Assembly: GCA_017467605.1 (NCBI GenBank)
Contig: JAFUSQ010000007.1
Location: forward strand, 1 to 64,000
Direction of reading: 5' to 3'
DNA: 64,000 nt
From: a bacterium
GTDB lineage: Bacteria; Cyanobacteriota; Vampirovibrionia; Gastranaerophilales; Gastranaerophilaceae
Numbering within the stretch: position 1 is the stretch's first letter; each line of letters opens with the position of its first letter. Under the pieces are notes generated by a model. The model saw only the letters and a list, made by a program, of their open reading frames with translations, ran no database searches and had not been told where the DNA came from. This document shows, piece after piece, positions 35,550 through 45,706 of the stretch. The position numbers were made by a program, and so were the translations under genes.

Positions 35550-36098
35550 CTAAACTGCTAATAAATCATACTCATAGCCTAGATTTAAAGCTTCAACATT
35601 TTTAGGTATTAAATGTTTTCTATGCGGCGGAATTACATTATTTAAAGCTTTTTCAAGAGTTTGAAGTGAAATAAGATTACTGACTTTTGATAAAATACCT
35701 AATGCAAGTATATTAGACATTTTTATATTGCCTAACTTCTCTTGTGCTAATTTTGTAATCGGCACAAATATGTAGTTTATATCTTCTCTTGTTTTTTTAA
35801 TAGCGGCAAGCGACGAATTAACAATAATTGAACCGCCTTTTTTTACCCAAGACGTATATTTATCAAAAGAAGCTTGATTTAGGACAATGATAAAATCTGC
35901 AAATGATTTTTGTACAGCACTAACTTCTTTATCAGACATAACAACGGTACAATTTACTGTTCCGCCACGCATTTCTGCACCATATGACGGATACCAGGTG
36001 ACATTTTTGTCGTCTATCATAAAACCGTTTGCTAGGACTTCTCCTGCAAGAAGTACGCCCTGTCCGCCAAAACCTGCAATTATAAAATCTTTTTCCAT
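35550..36098 (-). CDS. 2-oxoacid:ferredoxin oxidoreductase gamma subunit
   Basis: A 182-residue subunit with the gamma signature IAGFGGQGVLLAGEVLA and WYPSYGAEMRGGTVNCTVV. It forms part of the ferredoxin-dependent decarboxylase converting a 2-oxoacid and CoA to acyl-CoA, CO2 and reduced ferredoxin. Last gene of the four-gene operon ferredoxin-alpha-beta-gamma. Confidence 0.92.
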   Translation of the reverse strand: MEKDFIIAGFGGQGVLLAGEVLANGFMIDDKNVTWYPSYGAEMRGGTVNCTVVMSDKEVSAVQKSFADFIIVLNQASFDKYTSWVKKGGSIIVNSSLAAIKKTREDINYIFVPITKLAQEKLGNIKMSNILALGILSKVSNLISLQTLEKALNNVIPPHRKHLIPKNVEALNLGYEYDLLAV

Positions 36099-36108
36099 TT
36101 TTTCGTCC

Positions 36109-36861
36109 TTATTTTTCTTCTGTGATATCTTTATAAATTCCCGGTTTGAATGTATTCATCATTTCATTCCGAACCCGTTCGTGTGCCTTATCCGGAGACA
36201 TTTTCCAATTTGTAGGGCAGCTTGAAAGTATTTCTACAAATCCAAATCCAAGACCATTAATTTGTGCTTCAAAAGCTTTTTTTATAGCTTGTTTAGCTTT
36301 TTTTATGTTTGGAACAGAATCAAGCGAAACTCTTGCGCTGAAAGCAGTACCGTCACACAAAGCGATATGTTCGGCAATTTTTATCGGATAACCGTAGTAT
36401 TCAAGATTTCTTCCTGTCGGAGAAGTTGTTGTTACTTGCCCCAATAAAGTTGTAGGCCCCAATTGCCCGCCTGTCATACCGTATGTTGTATTATTTATAC
36501 AAATTGATGTGATTTTTTCTCCGCGAAGTGCGGCATGCATACCTTCAGCCAGACCAATTGATGCAAAATCACCATCACCTTGGTATGTAAATACAATTTT
36601 ATCAGGTTTTGCTCTTTTTATACCTGTCGCAACTGCTACTGCCCTGCCATGTGGAGCTTCTAAAGAATCCATATTTATAAAATCATATGTTGTAACAGAA
36701 CAACCGATACCGATTGCACTGATTGTATTTTCAATAACTCCGAGTTCTTCGAGAACTTCTGCCACCAATCTTACTGCAACACCATGATCACACCCGGGAC
36801 AAAATGTGTATTTTGCATTTTCTTTTAACGTATTTGGTAGTTTGAATACTTGTGTTGCCAT
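36109..36861 (-). CDS. 2-oxoacid:ferredoxin oxidoreductase beta (TPP-binding) subunit
   Basis: A 250-residue thiamine pyrophosphate-binding subunit: FCPGCDHGVAVRLVAEVLEELG at the N-terminus, GRAVAVATGIKRA, and the TPP/metal motif GDGDFASIGLAEGMHAALRGEKITSICINNTTYGMTGGQ. Its start overlaps the alpha stop by one base. Confidence 0.93.
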   Translation of the reverse strand: MATQVFKLPNTLKENAKYTFCPGCDHGVAVRLVAEVLEELGVIENTISAIGIGCSVTTYDFINMDSLEAPHGRAVAVATGIKRAKPDKIVFTYQGDGDFASIGLAEGMHAALRGEKITSICINNTTYGMTGGQLGPTTLLGQVTTTSPTGRNLEYYGYPIKIAEHIALCDGTAFSARVSLDSVPNIKKAKQAIKKAFEAQINGLGFGFVEILSSCPTNWKMSPDKAHERVRNEMMNTFKPGIYKDITEEK

Positions 36862-37928
36862 TATATTAACTCCTCAATTTGTTTTGCTATTTCATCAGGT
36901 GAAGGTGGAGCGCCAACTCCTTTGTGTATTAATTTAACCGGAACTTTTCCGTTAACTGCTAATTTTATATCATTAATCATTTGTCCCATATTAACTTCAA
37001 CAGATATGAACATTTTTGTCTTAGCTGCAAGTTCTGCCAATCTTTTATTCGGGAATGGGAATAGTGTTATTGGTCTGAAAAATCCTGCCTTAATGCCTTT
37101 TTCTCTGCACATTGTTACGGCAGTTTTAACGTTTCTTGCTGTTGAGCCGAAACTTACCAGTATAACGTCAGCGTCTTCTGTGCCTATTTCTTCCCATTCT
37201 GTTTCGTTTTCCTCAATAGTTTTATACTTTTCATAAAGTTTTTCTAAAAATTCACATCTGTCGTCTGCCAATGGTCCGTATGAACGAATTATTCTTGCCG
37301 GTCTGTCTTTTGCACCTGATAAAGCCCAAGAGGAATTATCAACTTCAGGATACGGATAAGGTTTAAATTCGACAGGAGCCATCATTTGACCTAATAATCC
37401 ATCGGCAAGTAAAACTGTCGGATTTTTATATTTATGCGCAAGATAAAATGCTCTGTAAGTTAAATCCGCACATTCTTGAACCGTTGACGGTGCAAGAACA
37501 ATAAGTTTATAATCTCCGTTCCCGCCCCCTTTTGTTGCTTGGAAATAATCCCCTTGTGATGGGTAAATATTACCAAGACCGGGACCTCCGCGCATTACAC
37601 TAACCAAAACAACAGGTAATTCGTCTGTTGTTGCATAAGATAAACCTTCCTGCATAAGTGAAACTGCACAAGAAGATGATGATGTCATAGCTTTAACTCC
37701 GGTTGAGCATGCTCCGATTGTCATATTTATTGCAGCAAGTTCGCTTTCGGCAGAAACGTAAGCTCTGCCAAGCTCTTGCATTTTTCCGCTCATAAATTCA
37801 CCGATTTCACTCTGCGGCGTAATCGGATATCCGAAATAACATTGACAACCCGCAAGAACTGCTGCATTTGCTATTGCATAATTGCCTTTCATTAAAACTT
37901 TTTTACCGGTTAAACATTCCACAACCAT
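36861..37928 (-). CDS. vorB: 2-oxoacid:ferredoxin oxidoreductase alpha subunit, VorB type
   Basis: A 355-residue alpha subunit with VLMKGNYAIANAAVLAGCQCYFGYPITPQSEIGEFMS and VMRGGPGLGNIYPSQGDYFQATKGGG, the pattern of VorB (branched-chain 2-oxoacid) and KorA proteins. The substrate (2-oxoisovalerate or 2-oxoglutarate) cannot be fixed from sequence; overall similarity favours VorB. A marker of anaerobic metabolism. Confidence 0.88.
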   Translation of the reverse strand: MVVECLTGKKVLMKGNYAIANAAVLAGCQCYFGYPITPQSEIGEFMSGKMQELGRAYVSAESELAAINMTIGACSTGVKAMTSSSSCAVSLMQEGLSYATTDELPVVLVSVMRGGPGLGNIYPSQGDYFQATKGGGNGDYKLIVLAPSTVQECADLTYRAFYLAHKYKNPTVLLADGLLGQMMAPVEFKPYPYPEVDNSSWALSGAKDRPARIIRSYGPLADDRCEFLEKLYEKYKTIEENETEWEEIGTEDADVILVSFGSTARNVKTAVTMCREKGIKAGFFRPITLFPFPNKRLAELAAKTKMFISVEVNMGQMINDIKLAVNGKVPVKLIHKGVGAPPSPDEIAKQIEELI

Positions 37929-37932
37929 TTAT

Positions 37933-38145
37933 TTATCCTCTGTATACTTCTGTTATAGCTAAATCAGGGCATCTGGTTGCGCACATTGCACAACCTAAAC
38001 ACTCATTGTTTTCATCACAAAATTCAACAACATGATTCCCTAGATTATTTGTTGCTTCACTTATTTTTATAAGTTTTTTAGGGCACTCTTTAATGCATAA
38101 ATAACAAGCTTTACATTTGCTTTTATCAATTACAATATGACTCAT
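37933..38145 (-). CDS. 4Fe-4S ferredoxin subunit of the oxoacid oxidoreductase
   Basis: A 70-residue protein with two 4Fe-4S motifs, CKACYLCIKECP and CLGCAMCATRCP. Start ATG 38145 follows GAGGGG; a TTG at 38163 lacks a ribosome site. It is the delta subunit, first in the operon and 4 bp from vorB. A standard two-cluster domain, fused in other bacteria to a subunit. Confidence 0.92.
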   Translation of the reverse strand: MSHIVIDKSKCKACYLCIKECPKKLIKISEATNNLGNHVVEFCDENNECLGCAMCATRCPDLAITEVYRG

Positions 38146-38317
38146 TAAAAACCCCTCTTTCAATTCAACTTTATCCTAATTCTAACACTAACAATATTTT
38201 TTACTACTTTAATCTTAACATTTGTAATAAATCCGTAAAATTAAATTTACTTAAATTTTTAAGCCTGCTAATATTATAAAGTAGGGATATTTATTTTAAA
38301 GATTTAAGGATAGAGGA

Positions 38318-41300
38318 ATGGCTCAAGAATTTGATTTAATTGTTGATATGCTGAGGGAGATGAAACGGGCTAATACAGGTGCAAGTGAAAGCTTTGACAA
38401 ATTATTGTCAGAAATTGGCAGGAAAGTCGATGCTATGGATAAAAATTTTGCATCTGCTGATTTAGTTAAATCCTATATAGCTGATTTGGCAAGGTCTTAT
38501 GAGGATAAATACAATACGACAATTGCTAAATTTACTGATATTGAAAATGCATTAAAAACAATTTTTAATGAACAGAATAGCCATGCCAAAATCCGTGACA
38601 TGAGAGAATTATTTGATGTATTTTCTCAAAATTTAAACAATTTTTATGCTGAATCTCTACAACAAAAATCTTTACTGACCGGTATTGAAAATCGTCTTGC
38701 AGACATAGGCTCCGATAAATCTGACAAAGATGACATTGTTAGAACAATAACTCTTTTGCGAAGCGATTTTGAAAATCTTAATCATGGTTACAAAAATACT
38801 ATCGACATTGTTAATTCTGATTTAAAAACAATTATTTCCAATCTTATGAAATTGGATCAAACTGCAGTGAATTTGCAGATTAAAGAACAAGTTGAAACTA
38901 TGTACCGTACTATTGGTGATATAGTTAATTACCTAAAATCAAATGACAAACGTGAAGAAAATTTAGAAAAATTGTTATCAGGAGTTGCGACAAGTGATAA
39001 TTTAAAATTTACTCACAGTATTGTGGAAGCAATTCTAAACAGATCCGAAAGTATATCCGAAAAACTTACGACATTGGCAAATAAATCCGATATTGATGAT
39101 TTAAATACTCAATCTCAAACAATGTTTTCAAAAGTCTCATCTGACAGTGAACATTTAATTGCTAAAACAGATGAGGTTAAAAGTGTTCTGGCTACTTTGT
39201 CAAAAAATATTGATACTTTACCTGATACTCAGTATTTGGAAAAAGCATTACAAAATGTATTTAATACTCTAAAAGATATTGAAACCGATATTAGCAGTAT
39301 TAACGTAAAAGATAATGTTGTCGAATTAGATGCAAAATTAGGTGAATTTAATTCAGAGCTTTTAACAATAAAAAACATTATTACGGATTTAAATGATGCA
39401 GTGAATTCTAAAGTGTTAAATGCCATAGAAAGTATATCATTTGAAAACGAAAGTTACGATATCAAAGAACATGTTTCTAAAATGCTTGCTAATTTGCCTC
39501 AGAAAAAAGATATTGAAAAAATTTTAGAGAATAATGAATTAAGCAAAAGTTCAATAGAAGATTTGATACAAAAGGCTGATAAATTGGCTGACAGATTGGA
39601 TAATCTTCCGACACATGATGATATGGCAGGCTTAAACAGTAATCAATTAAGTCTTGTTGAAAATCTTCAGGGTGTTGCAAATAAAGAAGATGTAGAAAAT
39701 TTATCTTCTAAAGCTGATGAAATTGAACAGATGATTGATAAACTCAATTTTGACAGCGAATTTGAAAATATCTACGATAAATCTGTTTCTATAGAAAAAT
39801 GGCTTGCAGATTCTAAAGTTAAAGAAAATAGCGAAGAAATTCTGGAAAAACTTTCAGATAAAGCCGAACAAAAAGATGTTATTGATATCTTAAAAACGGC
39901 TGAACAGATTGTTAATAATATTGATGAACTTTCTAAAAATGTTGATATTAAAAAGGTTAACAGAACAGTTGCGGAAGTTTATCAGCTTATTGAAGATTTG
40001 AAAAATGATTTCTTGAATACAACGGAAATGCATAATGACAATATTATTGTCAGTTTGTCCGAACTTCAAAAGTCTATTTCTAATATAGTTTCAGGTGAAG
40101 AATTTGAAAGTTTTGTAGAGGATTTGAAAAATTTTGTAGATAAAACTGTTCAAGATACTAATAACGTAACCGAAAATATTGACGAAATAAAAACATATCA
40201 AGAAACAATTTTGAGTAAATTGTCTGAAATTAATATGTCTGCATTGGAAGATGTTTTAAATGAAAAAGTTTCAACTCTTGATGAAAAATTAGTATCAATC
40301 TCAGATTATCTTACTAATGTTAATAAAATAGACAGCAATGAAGTAAAACAGGCAATTTCCGAAATTAAAGATATTCTTGAAGCAAAAAAAGCCGGTATCA
40401 ATGAGTTTGAAGGTGTAAGACAGGAAACTATTGATGCGATTGAAGCATATCTTAAAGAAATAAAAGTTATTTTGGATACATCAGATAGGGAGCAAGATGA
40501 TGAAGTAAAAAATAAAATATCTTCTCTTGAAGAAAAGCTCTCAGATTATCAAATTTCAGGAGAAAATACATTAAATACTATTATCTCTAAATTAGATGCT
40601 TATCGCAGCGATATTTCAGATGAGTACGGGGTAAAATCAGATGATTTAACATCTTCAATCGGTGAAATTTCTGAGATTAAAGAAAAGCTTATTGCATTAG
40701 GTGATTCTTTTAAAAATCTTAATGTAGGAAAAGAAGGCGGTTATGCTGCATCATTTGTTTCCGAAAAATTATCGGAATTAGCATCAAATCTTGATAATTT
40801 AACCGATAATATTGAAGCAAAATTGCAGCAAGGTTTTGCATATAATGCTCAATTAATCGAAGAAAAGACTGATTGTCTGCTTGATTTTATTAAAGAATTA
40901 CGTCATGAAAGTACAAAGGATATTGGTTTATATGAAAGATTAACTGTTGCCGATAATAAATTGGCTGATTATAAGCAAGAATTGAGTCTTGTAAATACTG
41001 ATGTAATTGAAAATTTAAGTACTAATTCGGATAAGCTTATGACTTGTCTTTCCGAAATTAAAGATATGCTTAGTAATTCTTCTTCTGCAATTCCTGAAAA
41101 AGAAATAAAAGAGAATATTGTTGATTTACATGATAGTGTAAATACTGATTTAGAAGAATTTACCAAGTATTCAAAAACAACTTTCGAAAAATTGGAAGAT
41201 ACTTATAATAAGATTTCCAATGATTTGACAAATACTGAAAATAATTTGCGAGATTTTATATTAAGTGATGTCGATTCGGTAATTATAAAGCTGGATAATT

Positions 41301-44116
41301 TAAGAGAAGAAGTTGAAGCAGGCATGGGCAGAATTGTTCCTCCTGAGGCTTCTCAGATGGCTGAATTTAAAAAATTTGCTGATGGTATAAATGAATTCAG
41401 GCAGGAGCAAAAACGTAATCTTGAAGAAGTTGCAAAAGATATAAAAACTTCTGTAACTGAACAATTGGTTCTTCATCATGAAGAATTAAAATCAATGCTT
41501 ACCGTCTCCGTTAATAACAAGGAAATTATTGATGCTATTGAAAGTCTTAAAAAATGTTTCAAGGATAAATCAAAGGCCTTGAGTGAAATTCAAGATTTGG
41601 AAGATACTGATGATGACGTTTTTGAAACTAATCAATATGACAAGGCTTTTGAAACCGATAAAAATTCTGAAATAATTGAAAGCTTAAAGAATGATTTTGA
41701 CAAATTTTCAACTCTTATAGGAAGTTTATCAGATGATAATTCTGAAATTGAAGAAGTTTTAAACCTTATAAAGAGTAAAATGGAATCAATTTCTGTAGTT
41801 AAAAATGCTTCTCCTGAAATTGTCGAAGACGAAGAACAAACAGATATGAATGCAAAATTAGAGATTGATTCTGATTCAGATGGAGATACCGATAGCGATT
41901 CCGAAGATGATAATGATGAAGATGGAGAAACTATTGTTGGTGCGGGAAATTTTGATTTTGTAAAAGCTTTGGATTTGCTGAAAAATGATATTAGAAATCT
42001 TCATGATGAAATAAGCAAAATTATACCTGCTGAAGAACAAAAACAAACTGCTTCTACACTGGCATCTATTCCTACACTGGGCAAAGATAATCTTTTATTG
42101 TCTTTAAATAATAAAATAGAACTTTTAGCTAAAGCCGTTAATCCAAAAGAATGGCTGGAAGAAATAAAAACTTATTTGACCGGTGAACAAATTCATACAA
42201 TGTTAGAACAAATTAGCGGTAAAATTGATATTTTGACATTGTCTGATAATACCGAATGGATTAAAGAAATTAAGCAGGCGCTTGAACAGCTTAATAACAG
42301 TGAACCTGCCGTAACATCTGATCCTAAACTGCAATCTATGCTTTCTTTAATTAATAATAAGATTGATATAATAGCGGCCTCTGATGATTACGGTTTGATG
42401 GAAGAAGTTCGTGAAGCTATTGAAAATATCAACGTAGAAAATAACGAAGAAACAAATAAACTTCTTAATTTGCTCAACAGCAAAATGGATATTTTGGCAT
42501 CTTCCGATAATATTGATGATTTTGAAGATATTAAAGATTTGTTGAATTCAATTGATGAAAAGTTGAATTCCGGCGATAATATTGAAAATTTTGAAAATAT
42601 TAAAGCAGTTTTAAATTCAATTGAAGAAAAAATAAATTCAAGTTCTACAGTAAAAGATTTTGTTGAAGTCAAAGATTTATTAGCCTCAATTGATGATAAA
42701 TTAGACTCTGATACTTTTGCTGATGATTTTGAAGAACTGAGAGAATCTTTAAAAGTTATAGAAAATAAGCTTGATATTGTTGCTTCAACAGATTTTTCTG
42801 CTGATTTTGATGATATCAGATATACATTGGCTGATGTTGATGAAAAATTTGAATCAGTAAAAAAATTATCTGTTGCCGATGAAAAAATAACTAATATACT
42901 TGAAACTCTAAATCAAAAAGTAGATGCAATCGGTGATGTTAAAGAACTTCCAATCGCAACATTGCAGGAAATTCAAGATATCAAAGATTTAATTATGGCT
43001 CAAACCGATTATATCGAAAGTTTTGAGAAAAATAATAAAACAGATGCTTTAAGAAAATGTTTGCAAGAATTAACTGATGAGGTAAATTCTTTAAATTCTA
43101 CAAGCGGAACAAAAGTTATTCAAAGAACGATTAAAGAGATGAAAGAATCGATTATGGCTGCAGTCGTAACCATATTTGATCAAATTAATTTCATTGAAGA
43201 ATCTGAAGATATTAAAGATTTTGTTGAAGAAAAAACAGATGAAATCAATCAGAATTTGGTTGAAGTAACAAATCGATTGAAACAAATTACCAATTCTGCT
43301 GATGATGAACCGGATTATACATATTCAATGCAGGATATTGAATCTGATTTGGCAAAATTGAGATTGGCATTAAATCAACTTCAAGAAAATGAACAGGAAA
43401 ACCAATCTGCAAGACTTTCTTCGTTGTTAGAAAATATTAATCAAGTCGGAGAATCCGTAGTGAATCTTCAAAATTCGCTGACTACCGAAGAAGTTTTCGG
43501 ACTAAAATCACAATTTGATAAAATTAATGCTGATATAACCGGTTTGAATGAATTAACTAACAGACTTATAGAAAAGTCAGGAGAATCTTATAACACTCTT
43601 AACAATAATTTTGTTGATTTTGGTAAAAATATAACAGATCAATTGACTACTAAAGTTGATAGAGTTACTAAACTTCTTGAAAAATCAAACGATTCTGATA
43701 AAGTTATGCGTCAGGCGTTGATATATATGGGCGAATGGATTGATTCGGCAAGCGAGAGTATGAATAAAATATCAACAAATTCTGATGAAATTGTTGATAT
43801 TAAATCAGCTATTGAGGCTTTGAAAAAATCTATTCCGGAGCAAACAGAATTGTTGAGTTCGTTGAGTGAGAAATTTGACGAACAGCAAGAAAGACTTGCA
43901 TTTTTCGAAAAACAAATATCAAAAATAGCTTTGTTCGAAGATAGATTTGAAGAACAACAGGAAAGAATTGACAGATTAGAAATGTCGTTAGAAAAAATTC
44001 TTTCTGCGGTAGAAGATATTGATGATTCGAAGGTTACAAGAAAAATAGATAAAATAGATAAACAAATAGCAAAATTAAGTACGAATATAGAAAAACTGGC
44101 ATCATATGTTGACTAG
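38318..44116 (+). CDS. Giant coiled-coil protein, 1932 residues
   Basis: An unrecognised, acidic, almost wholly helical protein with no signal peptide and no membrane helix. Nearly every stretch shows heptad-like Leu/Ile spacing. Residues about 1185-1207 are an acidic Asp/Ser/Glu spacer (IDSDSDGDTDSDSEDD). After it, from about 1255, come degenerate tandem repeats of the NNKIDILAxSDxxxW type; at about 1394-1515 five repeats of about 24 residues follow the pattern DNIxDFEDIKDLLNSIDEKLNS. The C-terminus is again coiled coil (KIDKIDKQIAKLSTNIEKLASYVD). The start has AAGGA seven nt before. Overlaps the next gene by 11 bp. A cytoskeletal or filament-scaffold role is only a guess. Confidence 0.8.
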   Translation: MAQEFDLIVDMLREMKRANTGASESFDKLLSEIGRKVDAMDKNFASADLVKSYIADLARSYEDKYNTTIAKFTDIENALKTIFNEQNSHAKIRDMRELFDVFSQNLNNFYAESLQQKSLLTGIENRLADIGSDKSDKDDIVRTITLLRSDFENLNHGYKNTIDIVNSDLKTIISNLMKLDQTAVNLQIKEQVETMYRTIGDIVNYLKSNDKREENLEKLLSGVATSDNLKFTHSIVEAILNRSESISEKLTTLANKSDIDDLNTQSQTMFSKVSSDSEHLIAKTDEVKSVLATLSKNIDTLPDTQYLEKALQNVFNTLKDIETDISSINVKDNVVELDAKLGEFNSELLTIKNIITDLNDAVNSKVLNAIESISFENESYDIKEHVSKMLANLPQKKDIEKILENNELSKSSIEDLIQKADKLADRLDNLPTHDDMAGLNSNQLSLVENLQGVANKEDVENLSSKADEIEQMIDKLNFDSEFENIYDKSVSIEKWLADSKVKENSEEILEKLSDKAEQKDVIDILKTAEQIVNNIDELSKNVDIKKVNRTVAEVYQLIEDLKNDFLNTTEMHNDNIIVSLSELQKSISNIVSGEEFESFVEDLKNFVDKTVQDTNNVTENIDEIKTYQETILSKLSEINMSALEDVLNEKVSTLDEKLVSISDYLTNVNKIDSNEVKQAISEIKDILEAKKAGINEFEGVRQETIDAIEAYLKEIKVILDTSDREQDDEVKNKISSLEEKLSDYQISGENTLNTIISKLDAYRSDISDEYGVKSDDLTSSIGEISEIKEKLIALGDSFKNLNVGKEGGYAASFVSEKLSELASNLDNLTDNIEAKLQQGFAYNAQLIEEKTDCLLDFIKELRHESTKDIGLYERLTVADNKLADYKQELSLVNTDVIENLSTNSDKLMTCLSEIKDMLSNSSSAIPEKEIKENIVDLHDSVNTDLEEFTKYSKTTFEKLEDTYNKISNDLTNTENNLRDFILSDVDSVIIKLDNLREEVEAGMGRIVPPEASQMAEFKKFADGINEFRQEQKRNLEEVAKDIKTSVTEQLVLHHEELKSMLTVSVNNKEIIDAIESLKKCFKDKSKALSEIQDLEDTDDDVFETNQYDKAFETDKNSEIIESLKNDFDKFSTLIGSLSDDNSEIEEVLNLIKSKMESISVVKNASPEIVEDEEQTDMNAKLEIDSDSDGDTDSDSEDDNDEDGETIVGAGNFDFVKALDLLKNDIRNLHDEISKIIPAEEQKQTASTLASIPTLGKDNLLLSLNNKIELLAKAVNPKEWLEEIKTYLTGEQIHTMLEQISGKIDILTLSDNTEWIKEIKQALEQLNNSEPAVTSDPKLQSMLSLINNKIDIIAASDDYGLMEEVREAIENINVENNEETNKLLNLLNSKMDILASSDNIDDFEDIKDLLNSIDEKLNSGDNIENFENIKAVLNSIEEKINSSSTVKDFVEVKDLLASIDDKLDSDTFADDFEELRESLKVIENKLDIVASTDFSADFDDIRYTLADVDEKFESVKKLSVADEKITNILETLNQKVDAIGDVKELPIATLQEIQDIKDLIMAQTDYIESFEKNNKTDALRKCLQELTDEVNSLNSTSGTKVIQRTIKEMKESIMAAVVTIFDQINFIEESEDIKDFVEEKTDEINQNLVEVTNRLKQITNSADDEPDYTYSMQDIESDLAKLRLALNQLQENEQENQSARLSSLLENINQVGESVVNLQNSLTTEEVFGLKSQFDKINADITGLNELTNRLIEKSGESYNTLNNNFVDFGKNITDQLTTKVDRVTKLLEKSNDSDKVMRQALIYMGEWIDSASESMNKISTNSDEIVDIKSAIEALKKSIPEQTELLSSLSEKFDEQQERLAFFEKQISKIALFEDRFEEQQERIDRLEMSLEKILSAVEDIDDSKVTRKIDKIDKQIAKLSTNIEKLASYVD

Positions 44117-45491
44117 TAATTTAATAAAAGATTTAAATAAAACCCTCCCCAAAAGTAATGTTCTTTCCGGAATTGAAGAACGTTATGTATATTCTGTTGA
44201 TGCTTCTAATTCGAATGATTTGAAACATCAAAATGCTGATGCTGTTGTTTTTGTTGAGTCAATTGAGCAGGTTCAGCAGGTTGTTAAAATCGCGAATAAA
44301 CATTTGACTCCTATTATATGCAGAGGGGCCGGAACAAATACAGTCGGTGCTTGCGTTCCAATTCACGGAGGTATAGTTTTAAATTTTTCCAAAATGAATA
44401 AAATTTTGGAAATCAATCCGGAAAATATGACAGTAAGAGTTCAACCCGGTGTTGTGGTGGGGGATTTACACCGAGAAGTTGAAAAAATAGGTTTATTTTA
44501 TCCGCCGGATCCTTCGAATTTAAAAGTTTCTACAATAGGCGGGAGTATTGCTCAAAATTCTGCGGGTGCAAGATGTTTTAAATATGGGGCGACAAAAGAT
44601 TATGTGCTTGATATGTTGGTGGTTACTGCTGACGGTAAGTTAATCAGAACGGGTTCAAATACTATAAAAAATGCAACGGGTTATAATTTGGGAAGTATTT
44701 TTATCGGCTCAGAAGGGACTTTGGGTATAGTAGTTGAAGCTACATTGAAGCTTATCCCAAAACCACAAGCAAGTATGGTTATTATGGCTTATTTTGATAA
44801 TATAGAAGATTCTATTTCTGTAGTAAATAAGATAATTAAAAAACAAATTTCCCCTGCAACAATTGATTTTATGGATAATAATGCAATAAGAACTGTTGAA
44901 ATGTTTTATCCGACCGGTTTAATGACGGATAAAACATCAGCTTTAATTATTGAAATAGACGGTTTTAAATCTGACATTGAAGAACAACGCAATACAATTA
45001 TGCAAATTTTGAATGATAATAATGCTTCCGGAATTCAATATTCCAAAACTCCCGAGCAAGCGGAACAAATTTGGTCTGCACGTCGTTCATCAATGGCGGC
45101 TTGTACAAAATTAAGACCTAATGTTACGACTGATGATGTTATTGTACCGAGAAATAATCTTGCAAAGCTTGTTAAGGGTATTAATGAAATTTGTGCCCGT
45201 CATAATCTTATAGTATGTATGGTTGGACATGTCGGTGATGGAAGCATTCACCCTCAAATCCCTATTGACTATAATGATAAAGATGAGTATAGACGCTACA
45301 AAATTGCAAAATCCGAAATTTATCATCTTACGGTAAAATTAGGCGGTACAATTTCTGGCGAACATGGTATAGGACTTGAAAAGAAAGCTTATATTTCTCA
45401 AGTGGTAGAAGGCGGTGCACTTGATTATATGCGCCAAATTAAAAAAGTTTTTGATCCCAAAAATATCTTAAATCCTTACAAAATATTTTAA
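44106..45491 (+). CDS. FAD-binding oxidase, GlcD/D-lactate dehydrogenase type
   Basis: A 461-residue flavoprotein of the VAO/PCMH family: RGAGTNTVGACVPIHGGIVLNFSKMNKI (FAD pyrophosphate loop), PGVVVGDLHREVEKIGLFYPPDPSNLKVSTIGGSIAQNSAG, then the GlcD C-terminal domain with VGHVGDGSIHPQIP and SGEHGIGLEKKAYI. Oxidises glycolate or D-lactate. The partner GlcE/F subunits are not nearby. It overlaps the coiled-coil gene by 11 bp; no clear ribosome site. Its stop shares TTAA with R8. Confidence 0.93.
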   Translation: MLTSNLIKDLNKTLPKSNVLSGIEERYVYSVDASNSNDLKHQNADAVVFVESIEQVQQVVKIANKHLTPIICRGAGTNTVGACVPIHGGIVLNFSKMNKILEINPENMTVRVQPGVVVGDLHREVEKIGLFYPPDPSNLKVSTIGGSIAQNSAGARCFKYGATKDYVLDMLVVTADGKLIRTGSNTIKNATGYNLGSIFIGSEGTLGIVVEATLKLIPKPQASMVIMAYFDNIEDSISVVNKIIKKQISPATIDFMDNNAIRTVEMFYPTGLMTDKTSALIIEIDGFKSDIEEQRNTIMQILNDNNASGIQYSKTPEQAEQIWSARRSSMAACTKLRPNVTTDDVIVPRNNLAKLVKGINEICARHNLIVCMVGHVGDGSIHPQIPIDYNDKDEYRRYKIAKSEIYHLTVKLGGTISGEHGIGLEKKAYISQVVEGGALDYMRQIKKVFDPKNILNPYKIF

Positions 45492-45706
45492 AGTGTAAAA
45501 ACTAATAACTCGGTTAATTCAACTCCCAATGCTTCTGAAATTTTAACCAGTGTAGAATATTTTGGATCTATTATACCACATTCAATTCTGCTTATTGTTC
45601 TTGTTGTTAGCCCTGTCTTGAGTGATAAATCAAGCTGGGATACCCCTTTTTGTGCTCTTAAATACTTAATTTTATATCCTAATTTAACAAAAGCATTTTT
45701 ATCCAT
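45488..45706 (-). CDS. Small XRE HTH regulator R8 divergent from P8
   Basis: A 72-residue single-domain XRE protein: YKIKYLRAQKGVSQLDLSLKTGLTTRTISRIECGIIDPKYSTLVKISEALGVELTELL. The start at ATG 45706 is preferred: on the minus strand TATCAT ends 6 nt before it, the same spacing as the other leaderless regulators; a longer frame from 45730 would begin in the P8 -35 box. Convergent with glcD. Confidence 0.85.
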   Translation of the reverse strand: MDKNAFVKLGYKIKYLRAQKGVSQLDLSLKTGLTTRTISRIECGIIDPKYSTLVKISEALGVELTELLVFTL

